Origin: Nocardia rhamnosiphila NBRC 108938
GTDB lineage: Bacteria; Actinomycetota; Actinomycetes; Mycobacteriales; Mycobacteriaceae
Reading direction: 5' to 3'
Assembly (NCBI RefSeq): GCF_000720425.1
Contig: NZ_JOAJ01000001.1
Coordinates: forward strand, 806,001 to 870,000
DNA length: 64,000 nucleotides
Numbering within the stretch: position 1 is the stretch's first letter; each line of letters begins with the position of its first letter. Made by a program: the position numbers and the translations under genes. Of the stretch, positions 50,973 to 59,710 are shown piece after piece. Under the pieces are notes generated by a model. It ran no database searches, was not told where the DNA came from, and saw nothing but the letters and a program-made list of their open reading frames with translations.

Positions 50973-52169
50973 ATGACCGTCGAAATCGACATACTGACCG
51001 ACGCGGCGGAGGCGCGCGCCGCGCAACAGGTGTTCCGTACCGCGATGGTCGGGGGCCCGCCGATCTCCGCCGAGGCCGCGGACGGGCTGAACGAACCGGG
51101 ACGCACCCTCGGCGCCCGGGTCGGCGGTGAACTGGTCGGGACGGTGAATTCCTACACCAGCTGGCTGATCGCGCCGGGCGGCGCGCGTCTGCCGCACGCC
51201 GCGGTGACGCACGTCGGTGTCCTGCCCACCCACGCGCGGCAGGGGATCGCGGCCGGGTTGCTGCGCCGCCAGCTCACCGAGATCGCCGCACGCGGGGAGG
51301 TCGTCGCCTCGCTGCGCGCGACCCAGGGCGGTATCTATGAGCGTTACGGGTACGGCGTCGCCGGCTCGTCGGCGCGCTGCGAGATCGATGTGCACCGGGC
51401 CCGCTTCCGCGAAACGGTATCGGCCGCGGGTCCGGTCCGGTTGCTCGCGCCCGCGGACGGCTGGGAGATACCGGCCAAGATCTACGCGACAGCGGATGTG
51501 ACGTGGACCGCGGCGATCGATCGCCCCTCCTACTGGTGGCGGCTACAGGGGCTGTTGCGGCCCCAGGGCCATGTCGCCGTGCACGGGGAGCCCGGCGCGG
51601 AGGACGGGTTCGTGCGCTACCGTGCCGCCGAATCCGTGGAATGGGTGCGCGGCCCGCGCCGGACCGTGGTGGTCGACGATCTCGTCGCCACAACTCCCGC
51701 TGCCTTCATCGGTCTCGTCCGCCATCTGCTCAGCGCCGATATCATCGACGTGGTCGTGCTGTCCGCGATCTCGCCCGATACCCCGCTGCGGCATCTGCTG
51801 ACCGACGAGCGGGCGGTCCGGGTCACCGATATCCACGACGAGACCTGGCTGCGGCTCGTCGATGTCCCGGCCGCGCTGGCCCGGCGCGTCTATCGGCCCG
51901 GCCCGCCGCTGGTCCTCGCCGTCACCGATCCGATCCTGTCCGCCAACACCGGCACTTACCGGATCGCGGACGGCGGGGTCACCCGGGTGGACGAGCCCGC
52001 GGACCTCGGTACCGACGTGACGGCCCTGGCGGCCGCCTACCTCGGCGGCACCCGCTGGCGCCACCTGGCGCTCGCGGGCCGCGTCACCGAGCACCGGCCC
52101 GGCGCCGCGGCGATCGCGGACGCGCTGTTCGAGGTGGACGAGCATCCGTTCAGCGGGACGTACTTCTGA
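50973..52169 (+). CDS. eis: Eis-family GNAT N-acetyltransferase
   Basis: 398 residues in three parts as in mycobacterial Eis: GNAT domain with acetyl-CoA loop HVGVLPTHARQGIAAGLL, second degenerate GNAT domain, and C-terminal SCP2-like domain; the chain ends with FSGTYF and a C-terminal carboxylate used as general base in Eis. It acetylates amines such as aminoglycosides or lysine side chains. Ribosome site GGAGTGAG precedes the ATG. Overlaps the convergent deacetylase gene by 20 bp. Confidence 0.9.
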   Translation: MTVEIDILTDAAEARAAQQVFRTAMVGGPPISAEAADGLNEPGRTLGARVGGELVGTVNSYTSWLIAPGGARLPHAAVTHVGVLPTHARQGIAAGLLRRQLTEIAARGEVVASLRATQGGIYERYGYGVAGSSARCEIDVHRARFRETVSAAGPVRLLAPADGWEIPAKIYATADVTWTAAIDRPSYWWRLQGLLRPQGHVAVHGEPGAEDGFVRYRAAESVEWVRGPRRTVVVDDLVATTPAAFIGLVRHLLSADIIDVVVLSAISPDTPLRHLLTDERAVRVTDIHDETWLRLVDVPAALARRVYRPGPPLVLAVTDPILSANTGTYRIADGGVTRVDEPADLGTDVTALAAAYLGGTRWRHLALAGRVTEHRPGAAAIADALFEVDEHPFSGTYF

Positions 52170-53037
52170 CCTCCTCCGCGGTCCGGGTGGCCGCGTAGTG
52201 CGCCGCGATCTCGTCACTGGTGGTGACCCATACGCCGGGATGCTCGACGATGTAGGCCAGGGCCTCGTCGAGGTACCGGGCCCGGAACGCCTGCCCGGTG
52301 ACGAAGGGGTGCAGGGCCAGGGCGAGGACGCGGCCGCTCGTTTCGGAGTCCGCCCACAACCGGTCGAGCTGGTCGCGCACGATCCGGACGAAATCGGGGC
52401 CGGTGAGCCCGGTGCCGAGGAACAGGGTGTTGTCGTTCAACTCCACCGAGTACGGCACGCTGAACAGGCCGGGGACGCGCAGCGGGTAGGGCTGGTCGTC
52501 GTTGGTCCAGTCCAGGACGTAGTCGACGCCGAGTTCGCGCAACAACTCCGGAGTACGGAAACTCTCGGAGAGGGCGGGGCCCATCCAGCCGCGTGGTCGC
52601 TTTCCGGTGCCGCGTTCGATGGTGTCGAGCACGTCCGCGAGGTAGGCGCGCTCGTCCGCGGCGGCGATCTCGGCCTGCAGCACGGAGTTGTTCCGGCCGT
52701 GTGCCAGCCAGGCCCAGTCGCGGTCCCGGCCCGCTTCGATGAGGCGCGGGTAATGCTCGACCACCTCGGAGTTGAGCAGTGCGCTGGCCCGGATGCCGTG
52801 CCGGTCCAGCGATTGCAGGATCCGCCAGAACCCGACTCGGGGGCCGTAATCGCGCCAGCCGTAGTTGAGCGGGTCCGGGACCTGCCCGGCGGTCCCGGCG
52901 AAGATACTGGTGGAGGGCCGGTCCACCTGGTAGTGCTCGATATTGAGTCCCACGTAGAACGCCACGCGTGCCCCGCCCGGCCACCGGATCGGCTCACGGT
53001 CGACGATGGCGCTGTAGTCGAACAGTTCGTTGTCCAT
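52150..53037 (-). CDS. Polysaccharide-deacetylase-fold (PuuE-like) hydrolase
   Basis: 295 residues. NodB-like barrel: VAFYVGLNIEHYQVD at the first strand, DYGPRVGFWRIL, LAHGRNNS and the C-terminal ALHPFVTGQAFRARYLDEAL with the metal/catalytic His. The arrangement is that of allantoinase-like PuuE and cyclic-imidase-like deacetylases, cytosolic with no signal peptide. Divergent from a MerR gene with an 18-bp palindrome in between; probably activated or repressed by that MerR. Confidence 0.88.
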   Translation of the reverse strand: MDNELFDYSAIVDREPIRWPGGARVAFYVGLNIEHYQVDRPSTSIFAGTAGQVPDPLNYGWRDYGPRVGFWRILQSLDRHGIRASALLNSEVVEHYPRLIEAGRDRDWAWLAHGRNNSVLQAEIAAADERAYLADVLDTIERGTGKRPRGWMGPALSESFRTPELLRELGVDYVLDWTNDDQPYPLRVPGLFSVPYSVELNDNTLFLGTGLTGPDFVRIVRDQLDRLWADSETSGRVLALALHPFVTGQAFRARYLDEALAYIVEHPGVWVTTSDEIAAHYAATRTAEEVRSTSR

Positions 53038-53053
53038 TCGGCTATGGTCGAAG

Positions 53054-53071
53054 CTTCACATAGATGTGAAG
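53054..53071. promoter_or_regulatory. MerR-type palindrome CTTCACAT-AG-ATGTGAAG
   Basis: Perfect 8-bp arms with a 2-bp centre. On the minus strand TTGACC overlaps its left edge, so the palindrome lies in the promoter spacer of the deacetylase gene, the normal position of MerR sites. It lies 28 bp before the MerR start. Confidence 0.75.
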
Positions 53072-53099
53072 GTCAAATCGTTCGGACGAGGTCGGTGGA

Positions 53100-53474
53100 A
53101 TGCGCATCGGGGAACTGTCACGGCGCACCGGCGCTTCACGCCGGTTACTGCGCTACTACGAGGAACAGGGTCTGATCGCCGCCCAGCGGTGCGCGAACGG
53201 CTACCGCAGCTACGACGAGCGGTTCGTCGATCGCGTACTGCAGATCCGGGGCCTGCTCGACGCCGGGCTGCCGACCCGGATCATCAAACAGATTCTCCCG
53301 TGCCTGGACACGCCGCGGTCCATCTACTTCCCGGATGCGACACCCGAGATGCTCGCGACCCTCGAGGGCGAACGGGACCGCATGAACGAACGGATTCGCT
53401 GCCTGGAACGGAACCGGGACGCCATCACCGAATACCTCGGCGCGGTACGCGAATACGGCGAGCAGAGGGGATGA
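53100..53474 (+). CDS. MerR-family regulator
   Basis: 124 residues. DNA-binding helices MRIGELSRRTGASRRLLRYYEEQGLI and CANGYRSYDE, followed by the dimerisation coiled coil (about 80-118). No metal-binding Cys set at the end, so it belongs to the small-molecule-sensing branch. Divergent from the deacetylase; the next gene starts in its stop codon (ATGA). Confidence 0.92.
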   Translation: MRIGELSRRTGASRRLLRYYEEQGLIAAQRCANGYRSYDERFVDRVLQIRGLLDAGLPTRIIKQILPCLDTPRSIYFPDATPEMLATLEGERDRMNERIRCLERNRDAITEYLGAVREYGEQRG

Positions 53475-54145
53475 GCGGCCACGCGCGCGTACTCGCTCGG
53501 GCCGGGATCGTTCGCTTGGCGTATCGCGGACAGCCGCGCGCGAATGAGTACGCTCCGATGCTCGTGAGGACATCACGGATACTGCTCGTCGCCGGTGTCG
53601 CCGTACTGGCCTGGGGCGAGTGGGTGAATTGGCGGTCGTCGCGGCGGCTCGTCGGGTCCGCGACCGGTGCGAGCGAAGCGGTCGTCGTACTCGGGTTCCG
53701 CAACGCGGCGCCGTCGGCCAACGCGCTGAACAGATGGCGGGTGCGCGCCGGACTGCGCTCCTGCGATCCCCGGCTCGACACCCGGATGGTCTTCTGCGGT
53801 GGCGCGGTCGGGGGCGCGCGGTCGGAAGCCGAATTGATGGCCGCCTATGCGCGGGAACGCGGCTGGTCCGGTCCGGTCGCGCTGGATACCGCCTCGCGGA
53901 GCACCCGGGAGAACATCGAGAACGCCCTCGCGCTGATCGACACCGCCGACCGGATCAAAATCGTCTCGAATCCGCTGCACGCCGAGCAGGCCCGGCGCTA
54001 CCTGGCCGCTATGCGCCCCGATCTCGCGGCCCGGCTGGTGCGCGGTGCGGAATACCGCTTCGGCGAGTGGACCTTCCTCAAACCGCTGTTCGCCATCCTC
54101 GGATACGCGAAGCGGGGCCGGGCATCGGTGCCACTCGCGCGGTAG
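53471..54145 (+). CDS. YdcF/SanA-like DUF218 protein
   Basis: 224 residues. An N-terminal hydrophobic segment (about 30-50) anchors it in the membrane. DUF218 marks: AVVVLGFRN, VFCGGAVGGARSEAELM, LDTASRSTRENIENAL, then KIVSNPLHAEQARRY. Relatives (SanA, ElyC, YdcF) act in envelope lipid or peptidoglycan precursor metabolism. Coupled to the MerR gene. A start at 53558 would shorten it by 29 residues. Confidence 0.85.
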   Translation: MSGHARVLARAGIVRLAYRGQPRANEYAPMLVRTSRILLVAGVAVLAWGEWVNWRSSRRLVGSATGASEAVVVLGFRNAAPSANALNRWRVRAGLRSCDPRLDTRMVFCGGAVGGARSEAELMAAYARERGWSGPVALDTASRSTRENIENALALIDTADRIKIVSNPLHAEQARRYLAAMRPDLAARLVRGAEYRFGEWTFLKPLFAILGYAKRGRASVPLAR

Positions 54146-54166
54146 ACCCGGAGCCGCGGGGCAGGA

Positions 54167-54460
54167 TCACTCGGCGAGGCGGCGTTCGACCGACTCGACT
54201 TTGGTGTGCAACGTATTCGTCCGGCCGGGCCGGATATCGGCCTTGATGACGATGCTGCACCGATCGGATTCGGCCAGTACCGCATCGGTCGCGGCCTTGA
54301 TGACGCCCATGACCTGATCCCATTCGCCTTCGATCTCGGTGAAACTCGCGGCGGTCCGGTACGCGAGTCCGCTGTCCCGAATGACCCGGACCGCCGTGGT
54401 GACCTGGTCTCCGACGCTCTCGCCGGTGCCGATGGGGGTGATCGAGAAGGCCGCGAGCAT
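54167..54460 (-). CDS. MTH1187/YkoF-like thiamine-binding domain protein (DUF77)
   Basis: 97 residues from the ATG at 54460 (GGAGAG at six bases; start MLAAFSITPIG matches the family). Pattern: SITPIGTGESVGDQV, RTAASFTEIEGEWDQVM, then CSIVIKADIRPG. Small ferredoxin-like fold that binds thiamine precursors in some homologues. Convergent with the YdcF gene (21-bp gap). Confidence 0.85.
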   Translation of the reverse strand: MLAAFSITPIGTGESVGDQVTTAVRVIRDSGLAYRTAASFTEIEGEWDQVMGVIKAATDAVLAESDRCSIVIKADIRPGRTNTLHTKVESVERRLAE

Positions 54461-54608
54461 ATCGCACTCTCCTTGGTCGTCGTGGAGGATGACTGCGCTG
54501 ATCATCTTCACCGTACGCAGGTCTGCCCGAACCGCCCGGCTCCCTCGTGGCGGGTCGGCCCGCGAGCGCAGTCGCCACCGGGACGGTCCGCCTGTCGCCT
54601 CGCGACCG

Positions 54609-55538
54609 TCACACCGGATCCGCGTCGAGGTCGCGGTCGGGGGATACGGCCGGGCCCCGGCGTGCGCGCGGTCGCCACCGGGTGATCGCGACTCCCACCA
54701 GGCACAGAGCTCCGCCGGCCGAGGCCACCGTGCCGGGCACTTCGCCGAGGAGGAGCCAGGACATCACGACAACGAGCGCCGGTACCGCGTAGGTGGTGGC
54801 GCCCACCTGACCCGCGCTCATCCGGGCCAAAGCGTATGCCCAGGTGGTGAAGGCGACGGCGGTCGGGAATACGCCGAGATAGACCAGGCCGAGGGTGGCG
54901 GACAGCGGTGCGGTGGCCACCTCTCCGATCAGCTGCCCCGTGAACGGCAGGCACGCGACCGTGCCCACCACACATCCGCCGGTGGTCACCTGCAGGGCCG
55001 AGGCGTGCGCCAGCGCGGGTTTCTGGACGAGCACCGCCACCGCCCAGGCGGCGGCCGCCACCACACACAGCACGACGCCGAGCACGGTTGCCGCGCCCTC
55101 GGAACTGGACAACCCCACCACGGCCGCTCCGGTGAACGCCACCGCGATACCGGCCATGAGCCGCTTCGGAAAACCCTCGCCGAGAAACAGTCCGCCGAGC
55201 AGAGCGATCATGACCGGTCCGGTATTGATCAGTAATGCGGCGGTGCCGGCGTCGATGTACTGCTCGGCCCAGTTCAAGGCCACCATATAGATTCCGAACC
55301 ACAGCACTCCGGATACGATGATCCCGCGCAGTGCCGAACGCGGGGGGAGGCCGATGCCGGTCAGTAGCAGCAGCGCCACCAAAACCACCGAACCCGAGGC
55401 CAATCGGCCCAGCGCCAGCGCCCCCGGCGAGAAATCCGCTCCGGCGGTGCGGATGACGACGAACGCCGAGGCCCACAGCACGACGGTGACGGCCGCGGCG
55501 AGCAGTGCGCGCCCTCGTCCGGGAGACGACTCGGTCAT
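54609..55538 (-). CDS. EamA-family DMT transporter
   Basis: 309 residues from the ATG at 55538; ten transmembrane helices in two EamA halves (about 20-145 and 160-285), with LWASAFVVIRTAGADFSPGAL at the start of the first half. RhaT/YdcZ-like metabolite exporters. No clear ribosome site, so a leaderless start is possible. Flanked by 267 bp without a gene before the Roadblock operon. Confidence 0.9.
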   Translation of the reverse strand: MTESSPGRGRALLAAAVTVVLWASAFVVIRTAGADFSPGALALGRLASGSVVLVALLLLTGIGLPPRSALRGIIVSGVLWFGIYMVALNWAEQYIDAGTAALLINTGPVMIALLGGLFLGEGFPKRLMAGIAVAFTGAAVVGLSSSEGAATVLGVVLCVVAAAAWAVAVLVQKPALAHASALQVTTGGCVVGTVACLPFTGQLIGEVATAPLSATLGLVYLGVFPTAVAFTTWAYALARMSAGQVGATTYAVPALVVVMSWLLLGEVPGTVASAGGALCLVGVAITRWRPRARRGPAVSPDRDLDADPV

Positions 55539-55805
55539 ATGCCGAACGTAGTTCCCCGCCGCCGCTCGATCCAGACAATTTCTCGCGTGCGAGCGCAAGT
55601 TTGAGAAAACATCGATCGACGACATCCGGCCCGGGCGTAGGCTGCCAACTGCGCTGCCGTGCTGGGTATCTCGGGTGCAGGTGCGGCACGGTTTCGGATC
55701 CGCACGACCCGGGTACCCGATCAGGTCATGCGTTCAGTCGGCGGCGAACGCCTTGTGTGTGTAGTGTCTCCAGGGATCTGAAACACGCATGAACGGGCAG
55801 GGCGC

Positions 55806-56198
55806 ATGAGCGGAATCGATGGATGTCTGGAACGGATCATGGACATCCCCGGTGCGCGCAGCGTGACATTGGTGGACGGGGCGAGTGGGCTGGCGGTGGC
55901 CGCGGCGGGCCGGCACGATGTGGTCGATCAGCACGAGGACGCGGCGACCACCACCGATGTGGTGCGCGCGGTGCTCGACTGTCCGGCGCTGACCACGGGC
56001 CCGACCGGGGACGACGTCGACGAGATCATTGTCTGCGGGACCGGGGGATACCACCTGCTCAATCTGGTGGACGGGGATTTCGGCGGCCGCCTTTTCGTCC
56101 ATGTCCTGTTCGACGAGGAGTCCGGCAATCTGGCGATGGCCCGGTTCCGGCTGCGCGGCATCCTCGCCGAACTGGCCGAGGACGGTCATGCGCGTTGA
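55806..56198 (+). CDS. Roadblock/LC7-domain protein 1
   Basis: 130 residues, a single MglB-type Roadblock domain: VTLVDGASGLAVAAAG near the N-terminus, IIVCGTGGYHLLNLVDG in the middle, and the final helix NLAMARFRLRGILAELAE. The last helix is close to that of Roadblock protein 3 (NLALARHRLRGIEEELE), so the two are diverged duplicates. First of four coupled genes. Such domains scaffold or regulate small GTPases. Confidence 0.85.
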   Translation: MSGIDGCLERIMDIPGARSVTLVDGASGLAVAAAGRHDVVDQHEDAATTTDVVRAVLDCPALTTGPTGDDVDEIIVCGTGGYHLLNLVDGDFGGRLFVHVLFDEESGNLAMARFRLRGILAELAEDGHAR

Positions 56199-56982
56199 GC
56201 TCGCGGACGAACTGGAGCGATTGGAAGACGAAGGCCGGACCGGTGTCCTGCGCGTAGGCGACGGGGAGTTCCATCTCGCCGACGGCGCCATCGCCTCCGC
56301 CACCTGCTCGCGCACCACCGGGCTGGACCGGTTGGTGGTCGAGGCCGGGGTGGCCAGTGCCGAGGACTGGGAGCGAGCGGGTACCGGCGATCCGGGCCCG
56401 CTGCTGGGCCGGCCACTGCTGGAAACCCTGGCGCTGCTCGCCGTTTTCGACGCGGCCTATTTTCTGCTGCCGACGCCGGTGGTGCCGGAGTTCCGGCCGG
56501 CCCCGGCGCACTGGCTGTCGGCCGTCTGCACCATCCGGCCGCGGGCGCTGGTCCGTGAATGTGCGCGCCGCGGTGATCCGGACTCGGGGCCGTGGCCGGC
56601 GGAACTGGTCGACCGTGCCGCGGTGGTCCCGGTGCGCCGGATCCGGCGGCGCCGGGTACTGCTCACCGGCGGCCAGGCCGAGGTGCTGGCCGCCGCCGAC
56701 AACCGCCGCAGTGTCACCGGAATCGCCCGGGACCTGGGTCGTACCGCCTACGGCTGTCTGGAGGCGGTACGGGATCTGACCGTGGCCGGGTTGATCGAAC
56801 CACCGGTGGGCGCACCGGCGTCCGACGCCGGCCCACCCGCCGCCGGTCCGGCCGCCGGAGCGGAGCCGCCGCTGCGCCGCCGGGTCCGGAACGCCACACC
56901 GGTTCCCGACGGCGACGAGTGGGAACCGGTGGATCACGAACTGCTCACCCGGCTCCGAGCGGCTCTGGAGGACCTCGCGTGA
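56188..56982 (+). CDS. DUF4388-like plus winged-helix (DUF742-like) protein
   Basis: 264 residues. N-terminal part LEDEGRTGVLRVGDGEFHLA, DGAIASATCSRTTGLDRLV resembles DUF4388/PATAN domains that bind or pair with Roadblock proteins. Residues about 165-205 form a winged helix: QAEVLAAADNRRSVTGIARD then AYGCLEAVRDLTVAGLIEPP, similar to DUF742 (CvnC). A Pro/Ala/Gly linker and an acidic tail follow. Overlaps gene 1 by 11 bp and gene 3 by 4 bp. Probable adaptor of the operon; no enzymatic motif. Confidence 0.75.
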   Translation: MRVELADELERLEDEGRTGVLRVGDGEFHLADGAIASATCSRTTGLDRLVVEAGVASAEDWERAGTGDPGPLLGRPLLETLALLAVFDAAYFLLPTPVVPEFRPAPAHWLSAVCTIRPRALVRECARRGDPDSGPWPAELVDRAAVVPVRRIRRRRVLLTGGQAEVLAAADNRRSVTGIARDLGRTAYGCLEAVRDLTVAGLIEPPVGAPASDAGPPAAGPAAGAEPPLRRRVRNATPVPDGDEWEPVDHELLTRLRAALEDLA

Positions 56983-57449
56983 CGGCGCGCAAGAATCTGC
57001 TCGGTGAACTGATGGGAAGGCTTACCAAGGTGCCGATGACCGTTTCCGATCCCCACGCCGCGGTGACGGCGGAACTCCGCGCACTGCGCGAACGCGTACC
57101 CCGGCTGACCGGGGCGCTCGTGGCGTCCAGCGACGGCCTGCTGGTGACCCATGATCTGCCCGCCCATATCGAACCGACCGGGATGGCCGCGCTGGCGGCG
57201 GCCCAGCTGTCGCTGTCGGATCGGCTCGCCCATACGGCGCAGGGCGGTGGTTTCCAGGAGGTCGTGGTGGACGGCACCGGGGGACACGTGGTGATCTACG
57301 CGGCCGGCTGGGCGTCGTTGACCGTGCTCGCCGCCCCCGAGGTGAATATCGGCCGGCTGCACCTGGAGTCCCGGCCGGTGGCACGCCGGATCGCCGAACA
57401 TCTCTCCGCCGTGGCGAAGGACGCCGGCGGTAACGGAAGAACGCAGTAA
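56979..57449 (+). CDS. Roadblock/LC7-domain protein 2
   Basis: 156 residues from the GTG at 56979 (GTGA overlap). CvnB-like Roadblock: RLTGALVASSDGLLVTHDLP, MAALAAAQLSLSDRLAHTA, then HVVIYAAGWASLTVLAAPEV. Closest in style to the Roadblock of Streptomyces conservons, unlike the two shorter proteins. The N-terminal 30 residues are an extra basic segment. Confidence 0.9.
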   Translation: MTARKNLLGELMGRLTKVPMTVSDPHAAVTAELRALRERVPRLTGALVASSDGLLVTHDLPAHIEPTGMAALAAAQLSLSDRLAHTAQGGGFQEVVVDGTGGHVVIYAAGWASLTVLAAPEVNIGRLHLESRPVARRIAEHLSAVAKDAGGNGRTQ

Positions 57450-57475
57450 ACGAAAACCATCGAGAGGAACGACCT

Positions 57476-57847
57476 GTGTCCGATATGGATTTGGCACTCA
57501 AGGACATGATGTCGATCGACGGCGCCCTCGGCGCGGCCGTCGTGGATTACAACAGCGGGATGGCACTGGGCACGCTCGGGAGCTCGAAGGCGCTGGACCT
57601 GAACGTGGCCGCGGCCGGTAATACCGAGGTGGTGCGCGCGAAGCTGCGCACGATCGAACAGCTGGGCCTGCAGGAGGATATCGAGGACATCCTCATCTCG
57701 CTCAGCAGCCAGTACCATCTCATCCGGCCCATGACCGGCCGCAAGTCGAGGGGCCTGTTCCTGTATCTGGCCCTCGACCGCGGCCGGGCCAACCTCGCGC
57801 TGGCCCGGCACCGGCTGCGCGGGATCGAAGAGGAGCTCGAGGTCTGA
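57476..57847 (+). CDS. Roadblock/LC7-domain protein 3
   Basis: 123 residues from a GTG at 57476 (GAGAGGAA upstream). Pattern: IDGALGAAVVDYNSGMALGT, NTEVVRAKLRTIEQLGL, IEDILISLSSQYHLIRPMTG, and C-terminal helix NLALARHRLRGIEEELEV. A paralogue of protein 1. Last of the four-gene operon; convergent with fadD. Confidence 0.88.
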   Translation: MSDMDLALKDMMSIDGALGAAVVDYNSGMALGTLGSSKALDLNVAAAGNTEVVRAKLRTIEQLGLQEDIEDILISLSSQYHLIRPMTGRKSRGLFLYLALDRGRANLALARHRLRGIEEELEV

Positions 57848-57866
57848 GCCGGGCCGGGCGCCTGCG

Positions 57867-59693
57867 TCAGGTCGCGGAGGCGAGCTGCGGCCCGTCGGCG
57901 GGCTCGCGGATATCGCCGGCCGGCGGATCCCGGTAGAGGTCGGCGATCCGCGCCGCGTACTTCTCCGCGACGACCTTGCGTTTGAGTTTCATGGTGAGCG
58001 TGACCTCGTCGCCGCCCGCCTCCCAGAAGACCGGCAGTAGGAGGAAGCGTTTCACCTGTTCCACCCGGGACAGGTGGGCGTTGCCGGCGGCCACACCGGC
58101 CCGGATCGCTTCGATCACCGACGGGTCGTCGGCCAGGGCGGCGGCCGAATCGTCGGCCAGGCCGTGCTGTTTCGCGTACGGGCCGGCGGTTTCGGCGTCG
58201 AGCACGATGAGCGCGGTGTTGTACGGGCGGCCGTCGCCGATCACCGACATGGCGCCGATGAGCGGAGTCGCCGCCTTGATGGTGTTCTCGATATGCGTCG
58301 GCGACATGTTCTTGCCGGAGGCATTGATGATGATCTCTTTCTTGCGGTCGACGACCCTGAGGTATCCGTCCTCGTCGACCGTCACGATATCGCCGGTGTG
58401 CAACCAGCCCTCGGCGTCGATCGCCTCGCCGGTCTTGTCCGGCTGTCCCCGGTAACTCTTCATCACCAGCGGACCCCGGACGAGGAACTCCCCGTCGGGC
58501 GCGGTGCGGTACTCCATTCCCGGCAGCAATTTCCCGACCGTGCCCAGTCGCACCTCGGCCGGTGGGCTGACGCTGCAGATGCACGACAGTTCCGACATAC
58601 CCCAGATCTCGGTGATCGGGACACCGAGTCCGGCGAAGAACCCCAGCGTCGCGGGAGGTATGGGCGCGGCGCCCGAGAGGGCCCAGCGCATCCGGTCGAA
58701 TCCCAGTGCCGCGCGCAGCCCGCGCAGCACCAGTTCGTCGGCGCGCCGCCATTCGGCGGCGAGGTCGTCGGGCAGCGGAGTACCGGCCAGTTCGTGCTCG
58801 CCCCGGCCGACGGCCACCGACAGCGCCCACTGCAGCGCCGCCCGCCGCTCGGCGTCGGGTTCCGCGGCGGCCTTGTACTCGATGGCGGCCCGGAGTTTCT
58901 CCCAGACCCGGGGTACCGCGCCCCACAGGGTCGGCCGCAGATCCGCCAGCGCCGGCGCGATGAGCTTGGGATCGGCGACACAGGTGACCTGGATGCCGAG
59001 TACCTCCTGCACGTACAGGGCGGTGAGCCGGTCGGCGATATGGGCACTGGGCATGAACGAGGTGATGGTGTCGCCGAATTCGATACCGAGCACCTCGGCG
59101 ATCCCGTAGACCTGGAACAGCAGGTTGGCGTGGGTCGTCTCCACGCCTTTGGGGTTGCCGGTGGTGCCGGAGGTGTAGATGAGCGTGGCCACATCGTCGC
59201 CGCGCACCCCACGCCAGGCGGCATCGAAATCGAAATCGGCACGTGCCGCGGCGGTCACGTCGGCTACGGAGAGAGTTCCCGCGGGGGCCTCGTCCAGACA
59301 GATGATGTGGTCGAGCTCCACCCCGCAGGAGCGCAACCGCGCGACGTACTGCGGTTCGCAGATCACCACCCGGGCCCCGGCATTACCGAGCACATGGTTC
59401 AGCTGATCGGCGGGCAGGGTGTTGTAGACCGAGAAGGAGGTCGCGCCGAGATGCTGTGCGGCCACCTCGAGCGGGTAGAACTCGACCCGGTTGCCCATCA
59501 TCAGGGCGACGGTATCGCCCCGGCGCACACCGAGCCCGTCGAGGCCCGCGGCGAACTCGCGGACCTGGGTGGCGTAGTCGGACCAGGTCAGGGTCTGCGT
59601 GTCGCCCGGGGTCCGCAGCGCGACCGCGGCGGGTTCGATGGTGGCGATGTGCTGGAACGCGGCAGGGAGGGTGGGGAAGCGAGCTGTGGTCAC
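57867..59693 (-). CDS. Long-chain fatty-acid-CoA ligase (FadD15-like)
   Basis: 608 residues from the GTG at 59693 (AAAGG at seven bases). AMP-binding motif IYTSGTTGNPKGVETTH, then WGMSELSC, LHTGDIVTVDEDGYL and a C-terminal Lys in LTMKLKRKVV. The length and end match mycobacterial FadD15 and eukaryotic-type long-chain ligases. Last gene of the mymA-like operon, 17 bp after the hydrolase. Activates long-chain acids to acyl-CoA at the membrane surface. Confidence 0.92.
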   Translation of the reverse strand: MTTARFPTLPAAFQHIATIEPAAVALRTPGDTQTLTWSDYATQVREFAAGLDGLGVRRGDTVALMMGNRVEFYPLEVAAQHLGATSFSVYNTLPADQLNHVLGNAGARVVICEPQYVARLRSCGVELDHIICLDEAPAGTLSVADVTAAARADFDFDAAWRGVRGDDVATLIYTSGTTGNPKGVETTHANLLFQVYGIAEVLGIEFGDTITSFMPSAHIADRLTALYVQEVLGIQVTCVADPKLIAPALADLRPTLWGAVPRVWEKLRAAIEYKAAAEPDAERRAALQWALSVAVGRGEHELAGTPLPDDLAAEWRRADELVLRGLRAALGFDRMRWALSGAAPIPPATLGFFAGLGVPITEIWGMSELSCICSVSPPAEVRLGTVGKLLPGMEYRTAPDGEFLVRGPLVMKSYRGQPDKTGEAIDAEGWLHTGDIVTVDEDGYLRVVDRKKEIIINASGKNMSPTHIENTIKAATPLIGAMSVIGDGRPYNTALIVLDAETAGPYAKQHGLADDSAAALADDPSVIEAIRAGVAAGNAHLSRVEQVKRFLLLPVFWEAGGDEVTLTMKLKRKVVAEKYAARIADLYRDPPAGDIREPADGPQLASAT

Positions 59694-59710
59694 AGCTGGG
59701 CCTTTCCGGA

